Shown: piece after piece, positions 12,166 through 23,260 of the stretch
Layout: each line of letters begins with the position of its first letter
How positions within the stretch are numbered: the first letter of the stretch is position 1
Assembly: GCF_902459465.1 (NCBI RefSeq)
Contig: NC_047063.1
Coordinates: 13,081,343-13,145,342, forward strand
DNA length: 64,000 nt
DNA from: Asterias rubens
Taxonomy: Eukaryota; Echinodermata; Asteroidea; Forcipulatida; Asteriidae
Direction of reading: 5' to 3'
Notes under the pieces: generated by a model
Told to the model about the DNA's origin: nothing
The model's input: only the letters and a program-made list of their open reading frames with translations
Databases searched by the model: none
Position numbers and translations under genes: made by a program

Positions 12166-12276
12166 CTTTCTGTTTCAATTTGCAAATGAAAATATTTATT
12201 GTGAACACAACAAACACATGCAGTGTGCGCTAATCTTCCGTTACAATGTTTTGGGACGCCATCAACGACCTTATTA

Positions 12277-12282
12277 CACGTG
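12277..12282. promoter_or_regulatory. E-box CACGTG upstream of IMPDH
   Basis: A canonical CACGTG lies 112 bp upstream of the IMPDH start codon. Vertebrate IMPDH2 and many nucleotide synthesis genes are MYC/MAX targets, so this is a plausible control site. Its function here is inferred. Confidence 0.5.
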
Positions 12283-12290
12283 CATGAAAC

Positions 12291-12302
12291 TGCGCATGCG
12301 CA
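12291..12302. promoter_or_regulatory. NRF1-type palindrome TGCGCATGCGCA
   Basis: A perfect 12-base palindrome matching the NRF1 consensus YGCGCAYGCGCR, 126 bp upstream of the IMPDH start and 9 bp beyond the E-box. Such sites are typical of TATA-less housekeeping promoters. Confidence 0.55.
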
Positions 12303-13483
12303 CCACACGATCGTTTTCTACCTGACGCTTTTTCATGACACAGCCTGGCCAGACCCAAAACAATTTTTTTGTATTGCCCTTTATAAATTCAGGCCTACAC
12401 CACACGACACATCATATCGACGATGACGAACTCGATTGGTAGCCTGGAAAAGGCCTGCTAGTTTTGTGTTGAATTGCTTACATATTTTTTTTCTCGAGTG
12501 TAAAAATGAGGATACGCAAAATTACTACATAAATTAATTAAAGTTGGGCTTAGTATGATCATCTTAATCCCAAAATAATGTAATGCTCTTCTTTGAGAAA
12601 CAGCCGCTTACCCAAAAAATTACTTGTTATGTACATGAATATGCAATGCCAGCCAGACGTGCCAACCCTACTTTTAGAATCTTAGAAAATGTTAAAAGTT
12701 TGTTTGTTTGTTTATTTGTTGTTTGTTTGGGGTATGGTTTGCTTGATTGTTTTGTTGAAACCCCCATTGATGAAAAGCACAATAAATTTGATTTTTCGAG
12801 GTACCCCCCTCCCAACTTTTTGCTCGAATGGGGGTAAAGTAGGCCTAATCTAGACTTGTTCTGCTAGAGTGACAACGGGTGGGCTTTAGTATAATTCATT
12901 TATATTATTTATGTTTCATCTTCTTCTTCTTTTTCTTTTAAGGGGGCCTACCTTTTTAATCATTGGTTTATTTATTTAACTTCTCATTGCAACTAGTGCA
13001 ATCCTCACTTTTTTAGGAAATGCCCCCAGAACCAGAGGCACTTTTGTTCACTCTAGTGTACGGATGACTTTATCTCACACATATCAAAATATCGCATAGT
13101 GATGTTATCATAAAACATACAGCGATTATATAGGCTATTTACAAAGCAGTAAATTTAGATTATAGTATAATCAACAAAATACTGACAAAAAAAATGTTGA
13201 TAAAAACTGATCCACCTATAATTATTTTCAAACAGTGTGCATTTAGCAGCTCTTTGAAATTGATGATTTGCTCAATTTCCTGACGGTCCACACATACAAT
13301 GGCATTGTCCACCTCCGTGTATCATCATATATGCTCATGCTCACCCTATGCTTTCCTCCCCCCCCCCCCCCCTCCACCACCGCCATATCTCGTCTTATAT
13401 CAACATAATAATTATTACAGCAAAGATTAACTAAAGAAGATTAGCCGAACGCAAAATTCAACACATCAATAATAGTACGGTAC

Positions 13484-13692
13484 CTCTTAGCTGCCGCGGC
13501 AGACGGTATCACATTCCCATCCTCTGATGACCCGCTGCAGTTTGCAGCCTCCTCTGCATCCTCCATGCCATGTTTACTCACATCAGCACTACCTGCAGAC
13601 GACGATACAGCGACGACAAAGCCGTTCTCTTCACTATCACGGCGCATCTCACTCATGCTTACACACTGATCCATGGTGGAGAGAGCTGTCAT
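13484..13692 (-). CDS. Possible alternative first coding exon (acidic N-terminal extension of IMPDH, or start of an unrelated gene)
   Basis: An open frame starts at 13692 (a second Met at 13674 begins MDQCVSMSEMRRDSEENG). It is rich in Ser, Ala, Glu and Asp, and more CpG-rich than its surroundings, like a genuine N-terminus. A possible donor AAGAG|GTACCG ends it at 13484 in phase 2. Joined to an acceptor (AAACAG at 12171-12170, exon from 12169) it would enter IMPDH in frame through Arg-Lys before the usual Met. Vertebrate IMPDH1 has N-terminally extended isoforms, so the idea has a precedent. Both splice sites are weak: the donor lacks G at +5 and the acceptor lacks a pyrimidine tract. Without splicing the frame stops at 13441. 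It could instead be the 5' exon of another gene divergent from HSD17B10. Confidence 0.35.
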
Positions 13693-14567
13693 CAGCTAGT
13701 GGTGGATGAACCGAAATGATGCAGACTGAGACGCGCTCTGATGATGAGAGAGGCTTTTTATACAATAACCATTTTCACCGTCTAGACATCTCATTTCATG
13801 GACTCTCCCCCAACCTACAGAGGCAGGTTGATCATCATGAACTTCATGTCTTAGGTCATCACGTTGGGGGAAGATGCGTTATTTTTTATATTCTCAGACC
13901 TGATGTGACCATTTTTGGTGTGTTTTTTTTATTATCAAGAAACGGATGAATGCAAATAATGTGCCGTCGTGAACAAAAGAGAAATAAATGAAATTTGTAT
14001 TATTTGGTTTTATTGTTATTTTTATCTCACATAATTTCTTTAGCATTAGTGGTTAGAGGTTTGTGGTGGTGTTGCTGTTGTTGGTTTTCTTGTTTTTCTG
14101 TTCAACTGCTGCTGCTGCTGTTGTTGTTATGTTCACGTTGTTGTTGTTGATGTTGTTGCTGCTAGCTGCTCCTGTTTAGTGAATTAATTAATATCATTGG
14201 GTTAAAAAAAATCCTTGCTTGTTTAAATAGACCTATGTTCGTTTGTTTGGGTAATTGTTGTGCTTGTTTTTTGCCTGTGTGTTGTTTGTTTGTTGCTGTT
14301 GTTCCCTGTTGTTGTTTTTGTTCTCGTATGCATTGTCACATAATCCGCAGAGAAATAAAATATGGGGGGGGGGGGGGGCTGATTGTCCCGGGGGGGCCAT
14401 GGTTGAAGAGTACTCAAAAGAGGGCGCTATCACTTATCAGAACGACCGTGTAGTGTGTGCATATTTATGTGGAAGTGCTGTTTACATGCACGACAAATCA
14501 CCGGCAAAGTGTGGTTTACCGGCAAAAAGGAGGTCATTATAACTCAAAGTAATTCTCAATCACCAAA
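13693..14567. other. Upstream region of HSD17B10 (possible bidirectional promoter)
   Basis: Between a minus-strand open frame and HSD17B10. Contains (GTT)n-rich low complexity at about 14.05-14.33 kb and a 15-base G run at 14364-14378. No TATA box at a clear position. Confidence 0.5.
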
Positions 14568-14591
14568 ATGGCTGGTGTTCGATCCTTAAAA
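14568..14591 (+). CDS. HSD17B10: HSD17B10 exon 1
   Basis: Eight codons, MAGVRSLK, in the context CAAAATGG, followed by the donor GTGAGT in phase 0. It is too short to detect alone and is supported by the match to the family N-terminus. Confidence 0.9.
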
Positions 14592-17500
14592 GTGAGTAAT
14601 AATATTTATTTCCTGCTGGCCATTAGGCTAAATTTTGTTCCAAAGATGTGGGGCAACAGATCTACTACGGATCATAGTATGTATTTGCTTTTGTTGTCCC
14701 TTGCCCATCTTGGGGTATAAAATAATGTTGTCAATGTATTTTGTTTTGTACTGTTATGGCGAATAAAATAATAATAATAATAATAATAATGAGCAATTGT
14801 TAATGACGACTCGAGCCTTCATTCAACCTCATTCAATTTCAAGGCTTCAATTCATCATGCATTGGATGGCTCTAATTCTTAAGTAATCCTCCATTCACCT
14901 ACACATTTTAGCATATCATTATCATTATCATTATGAATGGGAAAGATTATTGCTGCATGGACAGACCATGGAGGTAGAAATAGAACTTACCATGGAGGAA
15001 TAACAATAGAATATTTGTAGCTCGGTCGTATCTCCGTGGTCGTATGAACAGTTCCGGATCATTGACCAGCAGTTCCAGATCACTTCAACAATAAGTTTAA
15101 CAAAATACAATTACAATACAGTGCATTGAAAACAATGGTTCAATCAAGAATGATAAATACCCCACCACAAGCTTGCTTGTTTGGGGTGCTCTGTAATAAT
15201 CCTTGACCTTTTTATCGAAATGTTTAAATCTGGACAAAAAACTAAATAAAAATATGTAAAATTTGTAAATTATTGGCAAATGAACTTTGGCAATTTTCTG
15301 AAGTTGTTTGCAATAAAATTTATAAAAAAGAAAGAAATCTTGTTTGGTGGTTGACAAACTCTGTTAAACAAAACTCAACACCCTTGTCTGAATCGGTTGG
15401 TTGTTTTGATTGCTTTATTCATATTTAATCATCTGTTTATTGGTGTAAGAGTATTTATAGTGGGAAAGGAGATTGCTTGATTAACTTTTTCGTTGATTGA
15501 CCTTTTTTGTTGTTAAATCCATCCCTATATTGAATTATTTGTTGCTTTATTTCTTTTTACATGTACTTTTCGTAATGTTTATTCATTTGTTTGTTAATAC
15601 TTTTTCTTTATATTTTTTTTAATTAACTATTTATTTGTTTATTTATTTATTTGCTATTTGCTTGTCTAATTTCTGGTTTTGGTTTTGTTATTTTTAAATT
15701 GTGCTTTGTGTATACAGATCATTTATATTTATATTTGTTTCAAATTATTATTACTGGAAATTATTAAAAATAGTGGTAATAAATTTAAGAGTTCCCAATT
15801 GACATGTGTTGTTTTTTAGGGTTTGGTTGGTTTAGTGACCGGTGGAGGGTCAGGTCTAGGGAAGGCGACTGCACAGCGGTTGGTCAATCAAGGAGCTAGA
15901 GTTGTTGTTCTTGACCTTCCTAACTCACCGGGAGAAGATGTCGCTAAGGGACTCGGAGACGATTGCAAATTTTCTGCCGGAGATGTAAGTAAGCAGGCGT
16001 GTACGATTGGGAAAGAGCACCAAGGCATTCTCTCCATAGTCAAGGGTACCCTATATGACAAAATTGTAAAATATCTACTGCAGCATTTCAAGAGGCATTG
16101 ACCAGGGGGCATGGGGGCAATCACCTTGGTTGCCTCCATGTGATGTATCAGGCCTTGAAGCCCTTTATTATTACCCTTGCTATTTTGTGTGATGGTCTAT
16201 TCTCGCAAATAGCACCTTGTCAAATTGATCAACAGCACCCACAGCAATTAGCCTTTTTGAGGTATGGCGGATGTGATCTATTTGGTTTGGGTATAGATAC
16301 ACACCAATTTACCCAACCTTATAGTGTTGTAGCAGTGTGGTGGTGCCCTTTGCAAGGTTTCAATACAAATTTAGATTTTCCACAAGTTTCCCTTTAGAGG
16401 AAAATAGCACTGTGCCCCTTCACAAGCAAAGTTCAAGGCCTACTTTGTAATTGTATGTACGAATTACCCTGAAATATTTGAGATCTATTGATCATGTCAA
16501 CTTGTCAATTGGCAACTGCGTGGCAAGACATGGAACTGGTCATATGAGATATACTCCGCTATTTTATCAATCCAAACCACATTATATTCTTCAGAAATTG
16601 AGGAATAGCTAACTTGTTTTCCTTCACCAACAGGTAACCTCAGAGTCTGAAGTAAGCGCAGCCTTAGCTATGGCTAAGAACTCATTTGGCCGACTAGACT
16701 TGGCCGTCAACTGTGCTGGAGTTGGTATCGCTGTAAAAACGTATAATTTTAACAAAAACCGAGCTCATCCCCTAGCTGACTTCCAGAGAGTTTTAACTGT
16801 GAGTATTGTTATTTTCTTATTACCACGGTTATCAAAAACACAAGATGGGTAGACAAAGAAGCCACAGCTGAAAGAACCAATTTTTGCTATGATAATACTT
16901 ATGGCAACACGTAATATGTTTTGTCCAATTTTAGACGTATGTTCGTGACTCTAGTTCACAAAAGACCTTTTTCTAAGCAAGTGTGCACATGATCAAAATT
17001 ATGTGAGAAACTACAATCAGCATCGTCCGTGACTCCCAGGGCACTCGTACAAAAACATCAAAGAGCCTGTATCTCTTTCTCAGCTTATCACCTGGTCATC
17101 AAAAGATGAAAGGATGAAAAGGGGGAAGACAGAAGCTCAGATAGCCTACCGATGTAGTTGCTAGGGACATTGGGGTGCTTCCAGCTGATCCTCCCAACCT
17201 AATGAGGGATAGATAAGAATTGGCAAATCTCAGTATGATTCGAAATCCAAATCATACTTCAGATTTCGGTCGACTAGAGAGAGATGAAGAAAGACAACTC
17301 AATATTGTGACCTTTCTTTCAGGTAAACGTTGTGGGTAGTTTTAACGTCATCCGTCTCTCCGCTGGTGAGATGGGCAAGAATGATCCCGGAGCGGATGGA
17401 CAGAGGGGCGTCATTGTCAACACAGCTAGTGTGGCTGCGTACGACGGACAGATCGGCCAGGCTGCGTATTCAGCATCGAAGGGCGCCATCGTTGGCATGA

Positions 17501-18452
17501 CGTTGCCAATCGCTCGAGATCTTGCCTCGCAAGGGATCAGAGTTTGTACCATAGCACCAGGTGAGAAGAGATGGGTGGCGGGCCAGACTGGGCAGCATTT
17601 GTCTTGAATTTAACTCTTTAAGATGTAGTTTGCAGGCCTGTGTGTTGTTTTTTGAAAGGGGAAGGGCACCAATGCATTTTCTCCTTGGTTAAGGGCACCC
17701 TGTGAGCAAATTGTAAATTTCTTCTGGAGCATTTGAAGAGCACCAAGGCTGTGACCATGGGGCATGGAGGCAATCAACTTTGTTGCCTCCGTGAAGTATC
17801 AGACTGAGTTTGGAAGGGCAGATTAGTCTTTATTAGCAAGATGGGCAAATGTACTGAGGGAGGGGTAGATGCTTTAACCGTGCTTAAGCCCTTAAGGGAC
17901 CATAGCAGCTGGAGACAACTTGTACCAAACTGCTCATCAGTCGCAAATGACAGCAATATCCGACTTGCTTTCACTAAACCAAAAAGGTCAAAGTAAAGGT
18001 CATGACTTGAATTGAAATTTTCCCAATTTTTCTTATGTTGCAAAGTATACATTCCTATAAAAAATGTTTGGGTGTATGGTAATGATTATATAGAAACGTA
18101 AACTAAAGATTTAGAGACTATCCCGAAATCAGGAAAATTCTTGAGAAATCGCAAGCCTTCTTGGGGTACTTCTTTGATTGGCTTGAAACCATGATGAAAC
18201 CATTGATGTAAGCCAAGTCTTTAAAGCATTTTTACTTTTCATGTGTTTGTTGTTTCTTCAGGATTGTTTGACACACCACTTCTAGCATCGCTACCAGAGA
18301 AGGTGAGGACCTTCTTAGCTCGTATGGTTCCGTTTCCTAGTCGTCTTGGCCACCCTGACGAGTACGCACACATGGTTCAGTGTATCATTGAGAATCCCAT
18401 GATGAATGCCGAGACAATTCGTCTAGATGGGGCCATAAGGATGCAGCCTTAG
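14568..18452 (+). CDS. HSD17B10: 3-hydroxyacyl-CoA dehydrogenase type-2 / 17-beta-HSD10, complete (260 aa, 5 exons)
   Basis: Mitochondrial short-chain dehydrogenase that oxidises 3-hydroxyacyl-CoA in isoleucine and short-chain fatty acid breakdown. In animals it is also the MRPP2 subunit of mitochondrial RNase P. Exons 14568-14591, 15820-15984, 16634-16798, 17323-17560 and 18262-18452 join cleanly to 260 codons plus TAG; the human enzyme has 261. Visible features: NAD-binding TGGGSGLG (residues 15-22), Asp40 that sets NAD over NADP preference, NCAG (89-92), catalytic Ser154, Tyr167 and Lys171 in YSASK, and C-terminal end LDGAIRMQP. The short N-terminus MAGVRSLK matches the family's non-classical mitochondrial signal. 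All key residues are intact. The nearest upstream coding sequence is the minus-strand frame ending near 13.7 kb, so the intergenic stretch may be bidirectional. Confidence 0.96.
14592..15819. other. HSD17B10 intron 1
   Basis: AT-rich, with (ATA)n at about 14766-14790 and T-rich low complexity at 15.4-15.7 kb. No other feature seen. Confidence 0.6.
15820..15984 (+). CDS. HSD17B10: HSD17B10 exon 2
   Basis: Fifty-five codons from [14 protein letters not shown] to CKFSAGD. Acceptor TTTTTTAG, donor GTAAGT, phase 0. Carries the Rossmann dinucleotide motif. A MITE (family H) begins only nine bases into the next intron. Confidence 0.96.
15993..16156. mobile_element. MITE family H copy 2, nine bases after a splice donor
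   Basis: Begins GCAGGCGTGTACGATTGGG and ends GTTGCCTCC...TATCAGGCC, like the copies at 17.7 and 32.7 kb. HSD17B10 exon 2 ends at 15984. Confidence 0.75.
16157..16633. other. Remainder of HSD17B10 intron 2
   Basis: Non-coding, nothing recognised. Confidence 0.55.
16634..16798 (+). CDS. HSD17B10: HSD17B10 exon 3
   Basis: Fifty-five codons, [20 protein letters not shown] through DFQRVLT. Acceptor CCAACAG, donor ACT|GTGAGT, phase 0. Contains NCAG and the KTYN segment characteristic of this family. Confidence 0.96.
16799..17322. other. HSD17B10 intron 3
   Basis: Non-coding, nothing recognised. Confidence 0.6.
17323..17560 (+). CDS. HSD17B10: HSD17B10 exon 4 (catalytic)
   Basis: Starts [12 protein letters not shown] and ends IRVCTIAP plus one base of the next codon. 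Acceptor CTTTCAG, donor G|GTGAGA, phase 1. Contains the catalytic serine and the YxxxK pair. Confidence 0.97.
17629..17812. mobile_element. MITE family H copy 3
   Basis: GCAGGCCTGTGTG at left, TATCAGACTG at right, with GGGCACCCTGTGAGCAAATT and GTTGCCTCCGTGAAGTATCA inside. In HSD17B10 intron 4. Confidence 0.78.
18262..18452 (+). CDS. HSD17B10: HSD17B10 exon 5 (terminal)
   Basis: Completes the split Gly codon, then [15 protein letters not shown] to [11 protein letters not shown] and TAG. Acceptor TTTCTTCAG. The tail is conserved to the last residue. Confidence 0.97.
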
Positions 18453-18504
18453 ATTAACGGACATTGGTGTGGATAGGTGACATACGCACACATTGGCATG
18501 GGAT

Positions 18505-18690
18505 ATATTTGTTTAGATGATCTTCTCGTCGGGGGTACTCAGCCAACTCCCACAAGGGGATATAAACACCAAGCTGGCGAAAGCCAATCTCTTTCATACA
18601 AACATTGGTTTAACATTTATGATTATGTATTGCACAAATCAAGAAATTGTGATTCAGTAATTAGACGACATAATTATTCTAGACATTGTG
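18505..18690 (-). repeat. SINE family F copy 1, partial
   Basis: Shares TTTAGATGATCTTC, CACAAGGGGATATAAACACC and CATACAAACATTGGTTTAAC with the next copy. The tRNA-like head is missing. It begins about 50 bp after the HSD17B10 stop, so may lie in its 3' UTR. Confidence 0.7.
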
Positions 18691-18966
18691 GAAGAAAGGG
18701 ATCTGTTTGTTTAGAAGATCTTCCTGTCAAGGAAAACTTGGCAAAATCCCACAAGGGGATACAAGCACCAAGCTGGCAACAGCCAATCTCTTTCATACAA
18801 ACATTGGTTTAACATCTATGATTATGAATTGCACAAACTAAGAAATTATGATTCGGTAACTAGAAGTCAATACTTATTCTAGTCATTGTGAAATCAGCGG
18901 TTTGCTCGGTAGGGTTGGAACCCTTGTAATTGCAAGTCCTGCAATCTAACCACTTGACCACAGAGA
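18691..18966 (-). repeat. SINE family F copy 2 with tRNA-like head
   Basis: On the minus strand it begins TGTGGTCAAGTGGTTAGATT (A-box) then GGGTTCCAACCCT (B-box), followed by the family body. Directly adjacent to the partial copy. Confidence 0.75.
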
Positions 18967-20366
18967 CCCGATCATCTCTCCATCAAGTTGATTGATGTTG
19001 TCTTTTAGACTCACATGTACATTGGTGTAGGATTTACATTCCTGTGCAAATGGATATAAATGTCACTTCAAAAAGTTGGGTCGACTTGGGTGGGGTAAAT
19101 GGGGCCTACCAGGTACAGGTTGAAAGGAACATGGTTTGAGGAATTTTTCACCTAAATTATAGCACATGAATATTTTTGAAATTACAGGGTAACAAAAACA
19201 GAAGATAAATAGTTCACCCGAACAGTCCAAAATCCAACCCTGTCAGTTTTCTGACTTTGTGTGAGATGGTAGTGGAATTCCAAGTACTAATTACATATCA
19301 TTGGAGCAAGAATTCACTTTGTCAAAACATTTGGATATTGAGTTATTATAGAATGAAGTATTTTGGGGGATAGAGGAGGATCCTACAACCAAAGACATTA
19401 GGGGGAATTCAAGTCAATTCTAATCGTGGTGTGATTTTAATTATATCTGTTGATGTTATAATATCTTAAATAATTTTACTGTACAGTTTAATTAAAGTCG
19501 AGACAAGCCTCGAGTCGGAGAACAACCATGCATATCATCTTGAGTCGAGTTTATTATGCTGCTTTGCACCGCCCTGTTAACTGCTAAGCAGAGAACTTCA
19601 GCCTCACTTCCTAATGTACCATATTGATCCCTCTTGTCACTAGACCCCAGAAAGAAGACACCAAACAAACCAACACCAATTGGCTTTTAAAAGCCACTAC
19701 CTTTGCCCGCACGCTTGTGATAACATTGCAAGTACTTGTTGGGCACTTGGCACGTCAAAATACAAGTATGTTGACGTGATCACAATTCAGACCTTTACGA
19801 GGTCACCCTAAACTGAATGCATGTACATGTATAAGGTTTCTAAACATTTTATAAGATCAAATAAGGGAGATCAGTTCTCAAGGTCTCTTTTGTTCGCTAC
19901 TTCAGAGCTTGAGCACACTAATAGCTTGGATCAACTACATTCCTAATACTACGAAAGCACGCTGTTTTTATAGTGCTTTACCACACTTGAGTGCCTCCCA
20001 AAGCACTCATTAACGTCTCGGCAAGATGTGTGGAACTTTGTACGAAACATTTCATGCAATTATGAACATAGCACCATGTACAGGGATGAGAGTCATTGCG
20101 CACAAAAAGGTCTGAAACTACACATGTAGGAAACAAATTCTGCTGATTTATGTTGAAATTATGGCTTTTCCACCTGTACGGTAACACCTGGAGTTATAGA
20201 TTCCACTGAGCTTTTAGGGACAGTGTTCTCAGCACTAGAGAAGTTGGTCAAAGAGCAGGATTTTGTTTTATTGTTGAAAAAGTAACAGCTGGTTTCCTTC
20301 ACCAGGCCAACTTCAAAAAGTCTGAATTCAGATAAAAGTCTGACAAATCTCATCCCTGCATGTAAC
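18967..20366. other. Intergenic, HSD17B10 to fibulin, first part
   Basis: No gene recognised. An ATTAAA within TTTAATTAAAGTCGAGAC near 19.5 kb could serve HSD17B10 polyadenylation but is far from the stop. Confidence 0.45.
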
Positions 20367-20636
20367 AGTTTACAAGGCATTGTGGTGCAGTCTGGAGCCA
20401 ACTACACCGGTAAACAGTACCCAGTACCTTCTCTTAGCAATAAGTGTACTGGGTTCTAAAAACTTCTTTCACATGCATTACACAACACACGAGATCTATG
20501 GCTTCATGTCCGATCCCTAGGACAAAGCAAAAATGATCAACTGTCTTTCATTAGGACACATACCAAGACCAGGAATCAAACCTACATTCTGGTTTTCTCG
20601 AGTCCAGTGTGCTTGGCCTCTCGGCCACAGCGCGTC
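20367..20636 (-). repeat. SINE family D copy 3
   Basis: GTTTACAAGGCATTGTGGTG to CTCGGCCACAGC, with CCTTCTCTTAGC and CACAACACACGAGATC as in the family. Diverged. Confidence 0.68.
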
Positions 20637-21207
20637 TAATTAAACTCCCACTAATATGCATACATGTAGTTGAATCACACAAATATGGGGGTTATATGAT
20701 TATAAGCTAGGTATACTAGAGAAAAAATGGGGGGGGGGCAAGATTGATGCACAAATCGGAATGAGGTTGTAGAAAACAGGCTTAGCACAGACTTGGTCCA
20801 CCATGTGATGTATGTAAATCGTGAACAGTAACCCTGACAAACTAATCTTACTTCATGAAATTGAGCCCTGTTGAAAGCCAGATGAAAATCCCACCTTAAT
20901 TATCACCATGTTATCACAAAAGGTTTTAACAACAATAAAAATTTAGAGATATACAAAAGGTTAATTTATTTATTGTTACAATTTTATTTAGTGTAAAATT
21001 TTATTAACTACTAGTTGCAACCAACTATATAAAAATACACAAGAGAGTTAAAAATATAGCGAGTTCCAAGAGATTTTTTGGAAAGACAAAAAAAAGCAAT
21101 AACATATACTTATAAAAAGGCATTGATCAAATATTGGATTAAAAACACAAATTCATGAAAAATAAGTTACAGACACAAGAGCGAATCTTACAATCACATG
21201 GTCTTGT
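20637..21207. other. Intergenic AT-rich stretch
   Basis: No gene or repeat family recognised. Confidence 0.45.
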
Positions 21208-21566
21208 TTAAAGGGACACGCGTTGCCTTGGTTCGGACGAGTTGGTCCATGAAAAGCGTTTGGAACCGTTGCTTATAAAATGCATAAGGTTAGAAAGATG
21301 TTTTAAAAGAAATTTCAACGCATGGTTCGTAATTGCATGGTTTTCCTTTTACTTAGCAAACCAGCATGGTCGGCCATTTGACTCCATAAAATGGCATGCC
21401 GAGTTAGTTCACGGCGTAAAAGCAAAATCGTGTAATTTCGAGGTATGCTCGTGTGGATCATTATATTCTACTTTTAAAACATCTTTCTAACCATATGCAT
21501 TTTATAACAAATGGTTCAAACGCTTTTCATATATCAACTCGCCCAATCGAAGCCAACGTGTCCCAT
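21208..21566. mobile_element. Palindromic MITE family B copy 1
   Basis: Starts TTTAAAGGGACACGCGTTGC, ends GCCAACGTGTCCC. The centre holds the inverted pair GGTCGGCCATTTGACTCC / GGCATGCCGAGTTAG, degenerate here. Confidence 0.85.
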
Positions 21567-21673
21567 AATAATATTTGCATTTTGAAAATTTGCATTGGAC
21601 AATATTGGAATAACAATAGTGCATACAATCAGAGTACATGAACCATAGTCTTCTAGCTTCCTCTAAAAAGGAG

Positions 21674-21847
21674 TAAAGGCCTGGTCACACAGACATCGAG
21701 AACGACAACGAGAATGTTATCTATGCACGCCTTTGATTGATTGAATGAGCGTTGGCGTATTCTGCATGGAGTATTTCAACCAATGAAATAAAGTTCTCTT
21801 TGTGTTGTGATAGTTATCTAGTTATCGCTGCAGTGTGACTAGGCTTT
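21674..21847. mobile_element. MITE family C copy 1
   Basis: TIRs TAAAGGCCTGGTCACAC and GTGTGACTAGGCTTTA, with inner GAACGACAACGAGAA / TTATCTAGTTATCG. Second copy at 48.7 kb. Ends directly at MITE A3. Confidence 0.85.
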
Positions 21848-22189
21848 ACAGGCAGTGGGCACTACTGGTAATTGTCAAAGATCAGTCTTCTCACTTGGTG
21901 TATTTCAACATTATGCATAAAATAACAAACCTGTGAAAATTTGAGCTCTATCGGTAGTCGCAGTTGGGAGATAATAATGAAAGAAAAAACAACCATGTCA
22001 CACGAAGTTGTGTGCTTTCAGATGATTGATTTCGAGACCTCAAATTCTAAACTTGAGGTATCGAAATCAAATTTGTGGAACAGAGGGAGCCGTTTCTCAC
22101 AATGTTTTATATTATCAACCTCTCCCAAATAATTAGGTTTTATGCTAAAATTATTTTGACTAATTAACAAAAGTGTCCACTGCCTTTAA
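21848..22189 (+). mobile_element. MITE family A copy 3
   Basis: GGCAGTGGGCACTACTGGTA to AAGTGTCCACTGCCTTTAA, with an internal deletion after GGAACAGAGGGAGCCG. Confidence 0.9.
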
Positions 22190-22236
22190 CGCACGTTTCC
22201 CATGGTTGACTTTGTTGCATCTAGCCATACCAGGAC

Positions 22237-22430
22237 TCTATTCCGTAGCGCTGCTTTAAAGCACTACAGGTAGATAAGCACAACCAAAATTACGCTTACC
22301 AGTATAAGGTTACCAGCCAAAATACCATCCCACTTGTACCGTTTGTGGCTTTAATCCAGCTTAATTTGGCTTAGCAAAGCACGTTTCAGCAATATTTTCT
22401 GCCTATGCAGCTAAGAAATTGGACCCGGGT
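22237..22430. mobile_element. MITE family G copy 2
   Basis: GCTGCTTTAAAGC...GCTTACCAGTATAAGGTTAC...AAGAAATTGGACCCGG, a diverged relative of the copy at 27.8 kb. Confidence 0.55.
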
Positions 22431-23067
22431 TAATTCCCATTGTTGCCATAAGTCTGAGAAATGGATTGTATTCTGTTGGGAAAATTGTTTCCAACCACAC
22501 TCAATTCAAATACTTGTTGTCAAGTGGTCTTTGTCGAACACCATGAATAATTTCTTTTTGACTCATTAATTGGTCTACTCATTGATCTAATATCAATCTA
22601 CAACCTACTTCTGTTAATCGGTGGGAACTTGAATCAATATCAGAAAAAAAAACCTGGAAGGTGAATATAACTTTTAAAAACTTGACCTTATGCAAACTGA
22701 ACGTGTTGGGAGGGAGTCGTCACAAAATCAAAAACACAGTACAAGCACGGGGGAAAACAGTTTGGGTACTTTGCTGTTGCATATTTGGCAAGCAAGACCT
22801 TGGCATTTTTGTTGTGCATGCGCCATATATTATAACTTTATCCGGAAAAAATTGTTTGATTTGTGTAATTCTTTAAAAAATACATATTATAAACATTTTA
22901 AGGATATACAAAATTCTAAGACTAGACTAGTATGTACATGTATTAACTTCACCAGTTCATTAAAATAATGAGCAATGACTTGATCAGTAAAAAATACTTT
23001 GCTTCATAAAAATGTCAAATTCAATTTGCGAAGTTACAAATAAACAAAAAAGAGTACAACTGTGTGG
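22431..23067. other. Intergenic stretch
   Basis: No gene recognised. Confidence 0.45.
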
Positions 23068-23260
23068 CTAGACTTGTGGACAAGTCGTTAATGGTCCCAC
23101 GAGATAGTCAAGTTATAGCAGTGCAATGACGAGATCGCGAAATGGTGGTTGCCGACTTCTGCTTGTTAAATGGGACCGTAGTCGTGACCGCAGTATATCG
23201 CTGGGAGAGTCGGAACGCTATCACTGCAACAGACATTTAACAACTTGTACACAAGTCTAC
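23068..23260. mobile_element. MITE-like element with 17-bp inverted ends (family M)
   Basis: TAGACTTGTGGACAAGT at 23069-23085 and ACTTGTACACAAGTCTA at 23243-23259, followed inward by ATGGTCCCA / TGGGACC. Confidence 0.65.

Larger units (their letters stand above)
12166..13483. other. Region upstream of IMPDH
   Basis: Holds the E-box and NRF1-type site near 12.28 kb, a (GTTT)n-rich stretch near 12.7 kb and a 15-base C run at 13358-13372. Otherwise AT-rich with no gene recognised, apart from the possible exon that starts at its right end. Confidence 0.55.

Noticed and set aside
14041..14340. Long open frames rich in Cys, Val and Phe in the GTT-rich stretch
   Set aside because: They are translations of low-complexity DNA.
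15985..16101. Read-through of HSD17B10 exon 2 into the intron as an alternative ending
   Set aside because: The donor is strong and the extra residues are MITE sequence.
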